A stretch of 64,000 bases of DNA from Polaromonas sp. YR568 (GCF_900116715.1 NZ_FPBM01000005.1:283859-347858), one strand, 5' to 3'. Counted from the first letter of the stretch, positions 38,428 to 46,626 are shown. Made by a program: numbers and translations. Notes: generated by a model not told the origin, from the sequence alone.

Positions 38428-39089
38428 GCACGCTCAAAATCCTGATCGGCGACGACCACCGCATCGTGCGCGAAGGCCTCAAGCAGGTGCTGGCCGACGC
38501 GCCCGAGATTGAAGTGGTGGCCGAAGCGGAAACAGGCCCCGACATCCTGACTCGCGTTGACGCGCTGGGCGGCGACAAGGGCCTGAGCGCGGTGTTGCTC
38601 GACATTGCCCTGCCCGACCGCGACGGCCTGGACGTATTGCAGGCGCTGAAAAAAAGCTGGCCCCGCCTGCCGGTGCTGATGCTGAGCACCTACCCTGAAA
38701 AGCAGTATGCGGTGCGCTGCATCAAGCTGGGCGCGGCGGGCTACCTCAACAAAAGCGCGAATCCCGACGACATGATTGCCGCCGTGCGCAAGGTGGCCTC
38801 GGGCGGCGTCTACGTATCTGCCCTGGCCGCTGAAGCGCTGGCCAATGCCGTCGGCAACAGCGCGGCCCGCAGCGGCAGCGGCGGCGCCGAATCGCTCTCG
38901 CACCGCGAGCACCAGGTGTTTCGCCTGCTCACGGCCGGCAAGTCCGTGGGCGAAATTGGTGCGCAGCTGAGCCTGGCGCCCAACACGGTCAGCACCTACC
39001 GCGCGCGCATCCTCGAAAAAACCGGCACCCGCAACGACGTGGAGCTGGCGCTGTATGCAGAGCGCCACGCCAGAACGCCGAATTTGTAG
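38424..39089 (+). CDS. NarL/FixJ-family response regulator
   Basis: 221 residues, ATGA overlap with the kinase gene. Receiver domain: LIGDDHRIVREG acidic pocket, Asp60 in AVLLDIALPDRDG, conserved Thr/Ser-to-Lys surface (LSTYPEK, YLNKSA). LuxR-type helix-turn-helix at about 155-215 (SHREHQVFRLLTAGKSVGEI, LAPNTVSTYRARIL). It pairs with the upstream PAS kinase and probably controls the importer-cyanase genes downstream; a palindrome spans its stop codon. Confidence 0.92.
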   Translation: MSTLKILIGDDHRIVREGLKQVLADAPEIEVVAEAETGPDILTRVDALGGDKGLSAVLLDIALPDRDGLDVLQALKKSWPRLPVLMLSTYPEKQYAVRCIKLGAAGYLNKSANPDDMIAAVRKVASGGVYVSALAAEALANAVGNSAARSGSGGAESLSHREHQVFRLLTAGKSVGEIGAQLSLAPNTVSTYRARILEKTGTRNDVELALYAERHARTPNL

Positions 39090-39101
39090 GGCTGCCCCTA
39101 C
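39086..39101. promoter_or_regulatory. Palindrome upstream of the importer operon
   Basis: GTAGGG and CCCTAC flank CTGC in a perfect 6-bp inverted repeat that overlaps the response-regulator stop codon. It is 132 bases before the binding-protein ATG and has no T-run, so it is more likely a protein-binding site (possibly for the NarL-type regulator just encoded) than a terminator. Confidence 0.35.
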
Positions 39102-39168
39102 AGGCCTTAGGGCGCTGACCCGCGTTTTGCGTGCGCATCGCTGCATGCGGCCCACATTGGCACCAGAT

Positions 39169-39184
39169 GGGCCCGGTGCTTGCA
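39169..39184 (+). promoter_or_regulatory. Sigma-54 promoter before the importer-cyanase operon
   Basis: GGGCCCGGTGCTTGCA fits TGGCACG-N4-TTGCW with GG (39170-39171) and GC (39182-39183) ten bases apart; two of the twelve defined bases differ. A start near 39195 gives a leader of about 23 bases that still contains the AAAGGGG ribosome site before ATG 39218. Confidence 0.6.
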
Positions 39185-39217
39185 TGGAACCCCGCATCTT
39201 TGTCAAAGGGGTTCTCC

Positions 39218-40576
39218 ATGTCCAACCGTTTCGATGCCTATGATGCCGACCGCCCGCTGATGCTGCGCTGCGCCTGCGGTGAAGACCACACGCCCGGCGA
39301 ACACGACAGCGCCGCCGCCAGCGCGCAAGAGCTCTCGCACAGCTTTATGGAAGCCAGCCTGGTCAAAGCGCTGTTCCCCGTCGACAGCGTGCGCCGCAGC
39401 TTCTTGCGCGCAGTGGGCGCCAACACGGCGCGCGCGGCGATTGCCTCGGTGCTGCCGCTGGGCGCATTGCAGGCCATGGCGCAAGACCGCGGCCCGCTGG
39501 AAAAGAAAGACCTCAAGATCGGCTTCATCGCCATCACTTGCGCCAGCCCGCTCATCATGGCCGACCCCTTGGGCTTCTACAAGAAGGAAGGCCTGAACGT
39601 GCAACTCAACAAGACGGCCGGCTGGGCGCTGATACGCGACAAGATGATCAACAAGGAGCACGACGCGTCGCACTTCCTGTCGCCCATGCCGCTGGCGATG
39701 ACCATGGGCCTGGGCTCCAACCAGGTGAATATGAATGTGGCCAGCATCCAGAACACCAACGGCCAGGCCATCACGCTGCATGTGAAGCACAAAGCCAACC
39801 GCGACCCGAAGAACTGGAAAGGCTTCAAGTTCGCGATTCCGTTTGAGTACAGCATGCACAACTTTTTGCTGCGCTACTACCTTGCGGAAAACGGCCTGAA
39901 CCCCGACACCGATGTGCAGCTGCGCGTGGTGCCGCCGCCCGAGATGGTGGCCAACCTGCGCGCCGGCAATATCGACGGCTTCCTCGGCCCCGACCCTTTC
40001 AACCAGCGCGCGGTGTACGACGAGGTGGGCTTCATCCACATCCTCTCCAAAGAAATCTGGGACGGCCACCCCTGCTGCGCTTTCGGCGTGAGCGACGAGT
40101 TCATCAAGCAGAACCCCAACACCTTTGCCGCGCTGTACCGCGCGGTGCTGGGCTCGTCCTTCATGGCCAGCCAGCCCAAAGACCGCGACCTGATTGCCAA
40201 GGTGATCGCACCCGCGCAATACCTCAACCAGCCCGAAGCCGTGCTGCAGCAGGTACTGACAGGCAAGTTCGCCGACGGCCTGGGCAATATCCGCAACGTG
40301 CCCGACCGCGCCAACTTCGACCCCGTGCCATGGCAAAGCATGGCGGTGTGGATGCTCACGCAGATGAAGCGCTGGGGTTATGTGAAGGGCGATGTGAACT
40401 ACCGCCAGATCGCTGAGAAGGTCTTCATGCTGACGGATGCCAAGAAGCAGATGTCGCTGGCCGGCTTCAAGCCGCCTGAGGGCGCTTACAAGAAGTTCAA
40501 GGTAATGGGCAAGGAGTTTGACCCGGCCAAACCTGACGATTACGTCAAGAGCTTCGCCATCAACAAGCTGGCCTGA
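39218..40576 (+). CDS. NrtA/CynA-type ABC transporter binding protein
   Basis: 452 residues from ATG 39218 (AAAGGGG upstream). A cytoplasmic leader of about 55 residues contains a CACGEDH motif, followed by a twin-arginine signal (VRRSFLRAVG, Arg59-60) and cleavage near AMAQ. The mature domain is of the NrtA/CmpA/CynA family (GFIAITCASPLIMADPLGFY, AIPFEYSMHNFLLRYYLAENG, GNIDGFLGPDPFNQRAV). These proteins bind nitrate, bicarbonate or cyanate. Cyanase three genes downstream favours cyanate, but nitrate is not excluded by sequence reading. Permease begins one base after the stop. Confidence 0.9.
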   Translation: MSNRFDAYDADRPLMLRCACGEDHTPGEHDSAAASAQELSHSFMEASLVKALFPVDSVRRSFLRAVGANTARAAIASVLPLGALQAMAQDRGPLEKKDLKIGFIAITCASPLIMADPLGFYKKEGLNVQLNKTAGWALIRDKMINKEHDASHFLSPMPLAMTMGLGSNQVNMNVASIQNTNGQAITLHVKHKANRDPKNWKGFKFAIPFEYSMHNFLLRYYLAENGLNPDTDVQLRVVPPPEMVANLRAGNIDGFLGPDPFNQRAVYDEVGFIHILSKEIWDGHPCCAFGVSDEFIKQNPNTFAALYRAVLGSSFMASQPKDRDLIAKVIAPAQYLNQPEAVLQQVLTGKFADGLGNIRNVPDRANFDPVPWQSMAVWMLTQMKRWGYVKGDVNYRQIAEKVFMLTDAKKQMSLAGFKPPEGAYKKFKVMGKEFDPAKPDDYVKSFAINKLA

Positions 40577-40577
40577 C

Positions 40578-41444
40578 ATGTTCAAGTCGCTGAACCTCAG
40601 GGCGGGCCTGGTCTCGCTGCTGATCTTCCTGGCCTTCCTGGGCATCTGGTACGTGGCCACGCTGCCCACGTCTGGTGCGCCCGTGGCCAGCACAGCAGGC
40701 CTGAACGCCGAGCAGATCGAGTACCAGAAGATGATGGGTAAAGACCCCGGCAGCACCAAGACCACCGGCTTCCCCACGCTGGGCCAGATGGGTGCGGCGA
40801 TCTGGAAGCAGGTGTCTGACCCGCTGTACGACAACGGCCCCAACGACAAGGGCATCCTGATCCAGCTGGCGCATTCGCTGGCGCGCGTGGGCCTGGGCTT
40901 TTTGCTGGCCTGCGTGGTGGCGGTGCCTCTGGGTTTTGTGATCGGCATGTCGCCGCTGCTGCGCCGGGCGTTTGATCCGTTCATCCAGGTGCTCAAGCCC
41001 ATCTCGCCGCTGGCGTGGATGCCGCTGGCGCTCTACACCATCAAGGACTCGTCCATCTCCGGCATCTTTGTGATCTTTATCTGCTCGGTCTGGCCCATGC
41101 TGATCAACACGGCCTTTGGCGTGGCGTCCGTCAAACGCGAATGGCTCAACGTGGCGAGCACGCTGGAAGTCAATCCCATGCGCAAGGCCTTCCAGGTGAT
41201 CCTGCCGGCGGCGGCGCCCACCATCCTGACCGGCATGCGCATCTCCATGGGCATTGCCTGGCTGGTGATTGTGGCGGCCGAGATGCTGGTGGGCGGTACC
41301 GGCATCGGCTACTTCGTCTGGAACGAGTGGAACAACCTCTCGCTCACCAACGTGATCTTTGCCATCCTGGTTATCGGCATCGTCGGCATGCTGCTGGACT
41401 TGGCTTTTGCGCAGCTGCAGAAGGCGGTGACTTATGTGGAGTGA
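40578..41444 (+). CDS. NrtB/CynB-type ABC transporter permease
   Basis: 288 residues from ATG 40578, one base after the binding-protein stop. About six spans; the permease-ATPase contact loop (EAA motif) is seen around VASTLEVNPMRKAFQVILPA. An unusual periplasmic insert between the first span and the core (residues about 28-85, GLNAEQIEYQKMMGKDPGST) is typical of the nitrate/cyanate permeases. Works as a homodimer with the next gene's ATPase. Confidence 0.91.
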   Translation: MFKSLNLRAGLVSLLIFLAFLGIWYVATLPTSGAPVASTAGLNAEQIEYQKMMGKDPGSTKTTGFPTLGQMGAAIWKQVSDPLYDNGPNDKGILIQLAHSLARVGLGFLLACVVAVPLGFVIGMSPLLRRAFDPFIQVLKPISPLAWMPLALYTIKDSSISGIFVIFICSVWPMLINTAFGVASVKREWLNVASTLEVNPMRKAFQVILPAAAPTILTGMRISMGIAWLVIVAAEMLVGGTGIGYFVWNEWNNLSLTNVIFAILVIGIVGMLLDLAFAQLQKAVTYVE

Positions 41445-41493
41445 TACGGCCACCCGCACTCATGCTGTACCGCCCATACAGAAAGAACGCACC

Positions 41494-42297
41494 ATGCAGG
41501 GATTCCTCAAGATCGAAGGGCTGAGCAAAGACTTCAGCACCACCCTGCCCGCCCGGCCGGTGTTTGCCGATGTGTCTTTCACCATCGCCAAGGGCGAGTT
41601 TGTCTGCATCATCGGCCACTCGGGCTGCGGCAAGACCACCATCCTCAATGTGCTGGCCGGGCTGGACAGCGCCACCGCGGGCCATGTCTTTATGGACAAC
41701 CGCGAGATAGGCGGCCCCAGCCTGGAGCGCGGCGTGGTGTTCCAGAGCCATGCGCTCATGCCCTGGCTCACCGTGCGCAAGAACATCGCGTTTGCGGTCG
41801 TCTCACGCTGGCCCGACTGGACCACCGCGCAGGTCAACGCACATGTGGAAAAGTTTGTCGCCATGGTCGGCCTCTTGCCCGCCATTGACAAAAAGCCTTC
41901 GCAACTCTCAGGCGGCATGAAGCAGCGCGTAGGCATCGCCCGCGCCTTTGCCATCCAGCCCAAGATGCTGCTGCTCGACGAACCCTTTGGCGCACTCGAC
42001 GCGCTGACACGCGGCACCATCCAGGACGAACTGATGGCCATCGTGCGCGAGACGCAGCAAACCGTTTTCATGATCACCCATGACGTGGACGAAGCAATCT
42101 TGCTGGCCGACCGCATCCTCCTGATGAGCAACGGCGCCGACAACGACGGTACCTATACCCCAGGCCGCATCGCCGAAGAAGTCGTCAACCCGCTGCCCCG
42201 CGAACGCACCCGCGCCGGCCTGCACCACCTGCCCGGCTACTACGACCTGCGTAACCACATCGTCGACTTTTTGGTCACCCGCGCCAAGGCGCATTGA
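41494..42297 (+). CDS. NrtD/CynD-type ABC transporter ATPase
   Basis: 267 residues from ATG 41494. A GTG at 41434, inside the permease end, is in frame but gives a non-conserved leader. Walker A GHSGCGKTT, Q-loop FQSHALMPW, signature LSGGMKQR, Walker B MLLLDEPFGALD and switch His in ITHDVDEA are complete. The C-terminal extension (GLHHLPGYYDLRNHIVDFL) is short, so this is the single-domain NrtD/CynD type and lacks the NrtC regulatory domain. It energises uptake. Confidence 0.92.
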   Translation: MQGFLKIEGLSKDFSTTLPARPVFADVSFTIAKGEFVCIIGHSGCGKTTILNVLAGLDSATAGHVFMDNREIGGPSLERGVVFQSHALMPWLTVRKNIAFAVVSRWPDWTTAQVNAHVEKFVAMVGLLPAIDKKPSQLSGGMKQRVGIARAFAIQPKMLLLDEPFGALDALTRGTIQDELMAIVRETQQTVFMITHDVDEAILLADRILLMSNGADNDGTYTPGRIAEEVVNPLPRERTRAGLHHLPGYYDLRNHIVDFLVTRAKAH

Positions 42298-42358
42298 CCG
42301 CCCCGTTTCACGTTTTCACCTTCACCCAAACCATTTCAAACACAGGAGCAAAGAGACC

Positions 42359-42802
42359 ATGAACCGCAACGACATCACCGAAAAAATCATCACCGTCAAA
42401 GTCAGCAAAGGCATCACCTGGGAATCCGTCGCCAAAAAAGTCGGTCTCAGCAAAGAGTGGACGACAGCAGGCTGCCTGGGCCAGATGACCTTTGACGCCA
42501 AACAGGCCAAAGTCATAGGCAAGATCTTTGGCTTGACGGCTGAAGAGCAGAAATGGCTCCAAGTCGTGCCCTACAAAGGCTCACTCGCCACCCCCGTGCC
42601 CACCGACCCCCTGATCTACCGCTGGTACGAAATCGTCAGCGTCTACGGCACGACGATCAAGGAACTGATCCACGAAGAGTTCGGCGACGGCATCATGAGC
42701 GCGATTGACTTCAGCATGGACATCGTGCGCCAGCCGGATCCGAAAGGGGATCGGGTGAATGTGGTGTTGTCGGGGAAGTTTTTGCCGTATAAGACGTATT
42801 AA
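42359..42802 (+). CDS. cynS: Cyanate hydratase (cyanase)
   Basis: 147 residues; AGGAG box ten bases before the ATG. An N-terminal helical POU-like domain and C-terminal catalytic domain are present, with the catalytic triad Arg88, Glu91 and Ser114 (YRWYEIVSVYG, IMSAIDFSM), equivalent to Arg96/Glu99/Ser122 of the E. coli enzyme. It converts cyanate and bicarbonate to ammonia and CO2 in a decamer. As last gene after an importer of the cyanate/nitrate family it makes this a cyanate-assimilation operon. No carbonic anhydrase gene (cynT) is present. Confidence 0.97.
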   Translation: MNRNDITEKIITVKVSKGITWESVAKKVGLSKEWTTAGCLGQMTFDAKQAKVIGKIFGLTAEEQKWLQVVPYKGSLATPVPTDPLIYRWYEIVSVYGTTIKELIHEEFGDGIMSAIDFSMDIVRQPDPKGDRVNVVLSGKFLPYKTY

Positions 42803-42928
42803 GTCATCTAACCGAGCATGCAGACTAAGAACGATTTCTCGCTAAGACTTGCTGGTACAACTAACAAAACTGGAGACCAACGACCCAACACGACGCGAAG
42901 TAACTAGGCTCATACGGCGTGAGTGGGA

Positions 42929-43591
42929 CTAGGTGGCGGGTTTGTTCGGTTTTGCATCGACCGGATGAGCAATCTCCGGAAGAAATGTTCGCGATAGCCG
43001 AATCTGCCCTGCGAATACAAGTGACGTCCAAATTATCAAAAGAATAATTCCCAAAAACAGTACTCCGATCCCATCAGAGTTCTTTTTTTCGACGCCTGAC
43101 TCGCCATCCTTTTCCAGTGGTCGACTAGGAGCAGCAATATCGACCAGTACCGCTTGCCCGCAAAATGACATGAATATGGCCGCCGATGCATATAGCGCCA
43201 AGTCATTCGCGGAAGTGAATAATTCTTGGCTAAGAACACGAGGAGGCGCAAGATAAATAACAAGCATCGTCGCAAAGTTAGTTAGCGCAGCTAACGGTAC
43301 CGAGACAAACAGAGCAGCCAATTCATGTTTTCGACCAAGGAGCCGAACAACTGACGCGCAAGCAATCGTAGTTGCGAGAAAAAAAGCGATGACCAATAGA
43401 AGGTTTGCTGGTTTTATATCGACTACCGACGAACTAACAGCGCCGGAGCTTGATGATGTACCAAGCTGTGCAGTCTGAAATTGGATCCAAGCAAGCAGCA
43501 AACTTAATGCGCCAACTAAGACGCCTACCGCCCCGGACGCCGCGGCGATTGGCGAGCGCTTAAATTCATCGAGAGCATTTTTCCAGATCAT
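42929..43591 (-). CDS. Hypothetical multi-span membrane protein
   Basis: 220 residues with four to five hydrophobic stretches (about 16-36, 62-80, 92-113, 128-148, 174-195). Between the first two is a Ser-rich loop (GTSSSSGAVSSSVVD). No family recognised. Base composition is visibly AT-richer than the flanking genes and codon choice less biased, as for the next four genes, suggesting acquired DNA. It is the last gene of the minus-strand accessory block and converges on cynS. Confidence 0.6.
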   Translation of the reverse strand: MIWKNALDEFKRSPIAAASGAVGVLVGALSLLLAWIQFQTAQLGTSSSSGAVSSSVVDIKPANLLLVIAFFLATTIACASVVRLLGRKHELAALFVSVPLAALTNFATMLVIYLAPPRVLSQELFTSANDLALYASAAIFMSFCGQAVLVDIAAPSRPLEKDGESGVEKKNSDGIGVLFLGIILLIIWTSLVFAGQIRLSRTFLPEIAHPVDAKPNKPAT

Positions 43592-43660
43592 CTTGAATAG
43601 ACCTTTTGAGGGAAATGTGACTTTCTAACTCTTACGCCTGAGGCGCCAATCGGCCCGGAT

Positions 43661-44047
43661 TCACCAGAGTTTCGTGGGATCGCCAAGCGTCTTGTTAAGC
43701 CGCACCGCCTCTTTGACGACGCGACGCGACAAGGCGACATTGACCTCATCGCCCTCATCAAACTCTCTCGTCGCCATTTCGTACTTACCGCTAGGTTTTA
43801 GCAGTGGGTCAATTTCGCGAAGACGTCGGCCTCGCCAAAAGCCGAACAGCACGCGGCTTTCTTCGGCACGGATGAGCAGCACAGGCCCGTTCGAAAAATA
43901 GACGAGGTGGCCCCATTTGATGACTTCATCCAGAGCGACACCTTCCCGCACGGTCGCCCGAAGTTGCTCAACTGTGGTTCGCTGCCAGCCGAGCAGTGCG
44001 ACTACATAAGCATCTGGGTTAGCGGCGGGGATGGTCTTCTTCATCAT
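43661..44047 (-). CDS. DUF1801 domain protein
   Basis: 128 residues (ATG 44047 or 44044). LDEVIKWGHLVYFSNGPVLLI and VLFGFWRGRRL are characteristic of DUF1801, a small fold related to YdhG/CyaY-like proteins of unknown activity, often stress- or iron-linked in annotations without proof. It sits between the membrane protein and the RES-domain gene on the same strand. Confidence 0.78.
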   Translation of the reverse strand: MMKKTIPAANPDAYVVALLGWQRTTVEQLRATVREGVALDEVIKWGHLVYFSNGPVLLIRAEESRVLFGFWRGRRLREIDPLLKPSGKYEMATREFDEGDEVNVALSRRVVKEAVRLNKTLGDPTKLW

Positions 44048-44071
44048 GGCAGGCTCGGATGCAATGAAGGG

Positions 44072-44851
44072 CTAAGCTTCGAGTTTTCTCCGCTTCACAA
44101 CGTAGGAGTTCTGAATGTCCCCGATCTCGTAACGTACAGCCCTTACTGGGTACAGGCGGACGTCAATCACTTCCAAGGAGTCAATTTCAAACGCCGCGAT
44201 GTTGTAACCTGAACCCAGATTACTTTTGTAAAAGACGCCGTCGTAACCACGGCGCTTGAAATGCTCCGCCAAGACCTGCGTTGGCGCGTACTCAGCAACA
44301 CCTGGATCTGGACTTACTGGCTCCGAGAAGGCTCGTCCAATGGCGCGCCACACCGCTTGCTCTCGTATTTCGGGATCGGGTTCTTCGAGGTATAGATCAA
44401 ATTTGCTCTCGTGACCCTCACTACAGTTGACTAGACGAAGTGGTTTTTTCGGTGTGAGTTGAGCTACTGAGACGAGAGCACCAAGCCACGGACGAACTTC
44501 CGAAACAGCGGTTTCTTTGTTGGTCGCAGCATAGAAGCAGGGAATACCGCGAGGGTTGACCCTACCTTCTTGCGCTGCGTAACTCAGAGGCCTCATACGC
44601 TCAGCAGAGAAAGGCACAGGTTCGTCATATTCAACTCCATCTTGTTCGCGCGGGTCAAGGTCATGTCCGACCTGCGCACGCCATAGAGCCTTACCTGTTT
44701 CGATCATGACGACTCGACCAGCGGCACTCGCCGTAGCGGCGCGGAGAAATCCGTTGACGTTCCTGTCATGCACAAACCGGCTGCGATAGCGAACAGCCTG
44801 CGAGAACGCCCAAAAGGCGTTCCAAGAAATGAACTTAGCAGTCGCAGCCAT
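44072..44851 (-). CDS. RES-domain protein (possible NAD-degrading toxin)
   Basis: 259 residues from ATG 44851 with GGGAG upstream. The RES residues are recognisable: Arg in LWRAQVGHD, Tyr/Glu region FYAATNKETAVSEVRPWLG (the conserved Glu) and a later Ser in the YKSNLGSGYNIAAFEID stretch. RES toxins (ParT/MbcT type) phosphorolyse or hydrolyse NAD. The usual Xre/DUF2384 antitoxin gene is not adjacent; instead an extra N-terminal region of about 55 residues precedes the domain. This may be a stand-alone RES family with a different control, or its partner may be one of the unrecognised neighbours. Confidence 0.75.
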   Translation of the reverse strand: MAATAKFISWNAFWAFSQAVRYRSRFVHDRNVNGFLRAATASAAGRVVMIETGKALWRAQVGHDLDPREQDGVEYDEPVPFSAERMRPLSYAAQEGRVNPRGIPCFYAATNKETAVSEVRPWLGALVSVAQLTPKKPLRLVNCSEGHESKFDLYLEEPDPEIREQAVWRAIGRAFSEPVSPDPGVAEYAPTQVLAEHFKRRGYDGVFYKSNLGSGYNIAAFEIDSLEVIDVRLYPVRAVRYEIGDIQNSYVVKRRKLEA

Positions 44852-44961
44852 CAAACTCCCTTGCGTTACGTATCTGTGACTGCGTTCGGCGGTCGGCTCG
44901 ATTGACCGTCTACGTAGCCATACCGGAGACTAGATGCATGGAGGCATGCCTCCATGAACGA

Positions 44962-45921
44962 TTAACCACCAAACAAGCCCAACTGTCCGTCTACCTCCAG
45001 AGGGGTAACACCACTCAAGATGAGGGTAGGCCTGCGATCAGCTACAAACCTATTCTTAGCGTGGCGAGTCACTCGACCTTCCACTTTGCAGCGCAGAAAG
45101 AGAGCTAGTTTGTATTGCCGGACACTTCCACTTTCGGGAACGCAATTGATGACATGCCCCTGGTACTCAAGCCCCACAGTGTTAGATGCCTCATTTCCTC
45201 TGATCAAACGTCCAATTAGTTGAGCCCATGCTCCATCTACCAATTCAGGAAAAAGTACGGCCTCCTCAAATTCCTCGTTCTCGACATTTTCGAAAAGATG
45301 CTTGTCTTCTTCTACGATGGTCACCTGCTCAACCTTAGATCCATCAATTGAGCCTATTGTCAAAAGCCTGTCTGTTCTAATGACGGAAGTCATTTTGAGT
45401 AGAAGGCGTGGCGGCATTTGATGGAACCACTTCATATATTCAAGGGGAACAGGAAGTTCTTCGCCCTTTGAATTGATAACCACGGCAATGTCTATTGGCC
45501 CGACCGGCTCGATCCGCTCAATCTGCCAGCCGCGAGACCTTCTCGTATGCTTTTTGAGCTTCGCCAACCACTGAAGCGCCGACATTGATTTTTTTAGCGC
45601 ATGCTTAATCCCAATGTCTTTAAAGTCGTTTTCGGCTAACTTTTCTCCTGCCTTCTTTGCATAGCCAAGCGCAAATGCACCTCCGACCGCCGCGCCGGCA
45701 AGGATGAGTGCCTCCCAGGAGCCAGCTCGTGTTTGTACCGGTATGTCATAGGAAAGAATCGCAAAGTCAGGCGACTGCCGGGTGTTAAAGAAGCGGAGCG
45801 CCTCATCCAGTCCAACAAGTGCAGAGCCAGCACTGCCAGCGTCGATGACACCGTTTTGCATTCCCTCGCCAGAGTATTTTAGGAACCCGACCTCCTCGTA
45901 GTCTTGAGATTCGATTGGCAT
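44962..45921 (-). CDS. Unrecognised 319-residue protein
   Basis: 319 residues. N-terminal about 60 residues look like a globular start (GSAGSALVGLDEALRFFNTR), then one hydrophobic, Gly/Ala-rich segment (SWEALILAGAAVGGAFALGY, about 68-87), a basic helix-rich part (KKHTRRSRGWQIERIE), and a C-terminal half of beta-strands with an acidic patch (VENEEFEEAVLFPEL). The last 30 residues (RPTLILSGVTPLEVDG) form a separate small unit. I do not recognise a family. AT-rich like its neighbours. It is upstream of the RES gene on the same strand. Confidence 0.6.
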   Translation of the reverse strand: MPIESQDYEEVGFLKYSGEGMQNGVIDAGSAGSALVGLDEALRFFNTRQSPDFAILSYDIPVQTRAGSWEALILAGAAVGGAFALGYAKKAGEKLAENDFKDIGIKHALKKSMSALQWLAKLKKHTRRSRGWQIERIEPVGPIDIAVVINSKGEELPVPLEYMKWFHQMPPRLLLKMTSVIRTDRLLTIGSIDGSKVEQVTIVEEDKHLFENVENEEFEEAVLFPELVDGAWAQLIGRLIRGNEASNTVGLEYQGHVINCVPESGSVRQYKLALFLRCKVEGRVTRHAKNRFVADRRPTLILSGVTPLEVDGQLGLFGG

Positions 45922-46014
45922 CGGTCTTCCTTTGAGGCTAACGTTGGTATCCGACCGCGGATGGCGCTCGGGTGAATCGAATGATCAAGTCGGCAGCTCT
46001 CAAGAACAGCTCCT

Positions 46015-46311
46015 TCAAGTAGCGCCTGAAGCCCACGCCCAATCTCCCCCGGTGACGACGAAGATTTCCGACTTAAATCCGCGCTTGGCAAATGTAGCCT
46101 GCACACGGCTTCTAATGTCAGTACACACTGCCGATGCGTCGCTTCCATTGAATGCTCCCATCGCTGCGGTGGTGGGGATTACAACCTGGGCGCCGCTATT
46201 GTTAACGACAACTTTTTTGAGTCCGATGTTCGCCAAATCCGCATAGGCATTTTGATAATCTTGGCTGGTAGCATTTTTCAGATCAAAAGTACAAAAAACC
46301 AAGTAACTCAT
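46015..46311 (-). CDS. 98-residue protein with possible Cas2/VapD-like fold
   Basis: 98 residues from ATG 46311, which has a GGGAGG box. Predicted order beta-alpha-beta-beta-alpha-beta: YLVFCTFDLKNA, DYQNAYADLANIGLKKV, QVVIPTTAAMGAF, ASAVCTDIRSRVQATFAKRG, SEIFVVTGGDWAWA. An acidic residue after the first strand and a DYxxAYADL helix recall Cas2/VapD ferredoxin-like nucleases, but there are no cas genes or repeats nearby and the likeness is by eye. First gene of the minus-strand accessory block. Confidence 0.6.
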   Translation of the reverse strand: MSYLVFCTFDLKNATSQDYQNAYADLANIGLKKVVVNNSGAQVVIPTTAAMGAFNGSDASAVCTDIRSRVQATFAKRGFKSEIFVVTGGDWAWASGAT

Positions 46312-46626
46312 GTTGCCTCCCAAAGGGTTGCTTTTGACGTGATACATCGTGATATGCGCTGAAAGACCGGCACTTAATCTGACGACTACGGTTTAGCTCG
46401 TACGTGCACCTCTCGAACAGCCATCGATGCACAAATGTCCAACTCAACCGTGCATGGAAATTCTAGGTGTCCGTCGCGTTCGGACCATCCTCCAATCGAA
46501 GGAGTGTGTCGCCTTTTACGAACTCTATCCCCCTCGCTTACCCGACCACCACTCAAATAGTCACGCTCTGCGGTAGTTCCATTCGCCTCCAGCTACCTTA
46601 GCTCACGCAAAGGGCAAAATGCTCCC
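46312..46626. other. Gap of 315 bases without a gene
   Basis: No reading frame, RNA or repeat can be supported. The sequence is AT-richer than the flanking chromosome, ends at the start of the CoA-transferase gene, and probably contains promoters for both divergent units and the right edge of the accessory block. No tRNA or direct repeat marks an insertion site. Confidence 0.5.

Noticed and set aside
39203..41002. 599-codon minus-strand frame opposite the importer genes
   Set aside because: Shadow of the binding-protein and permease genes, not protein-like.
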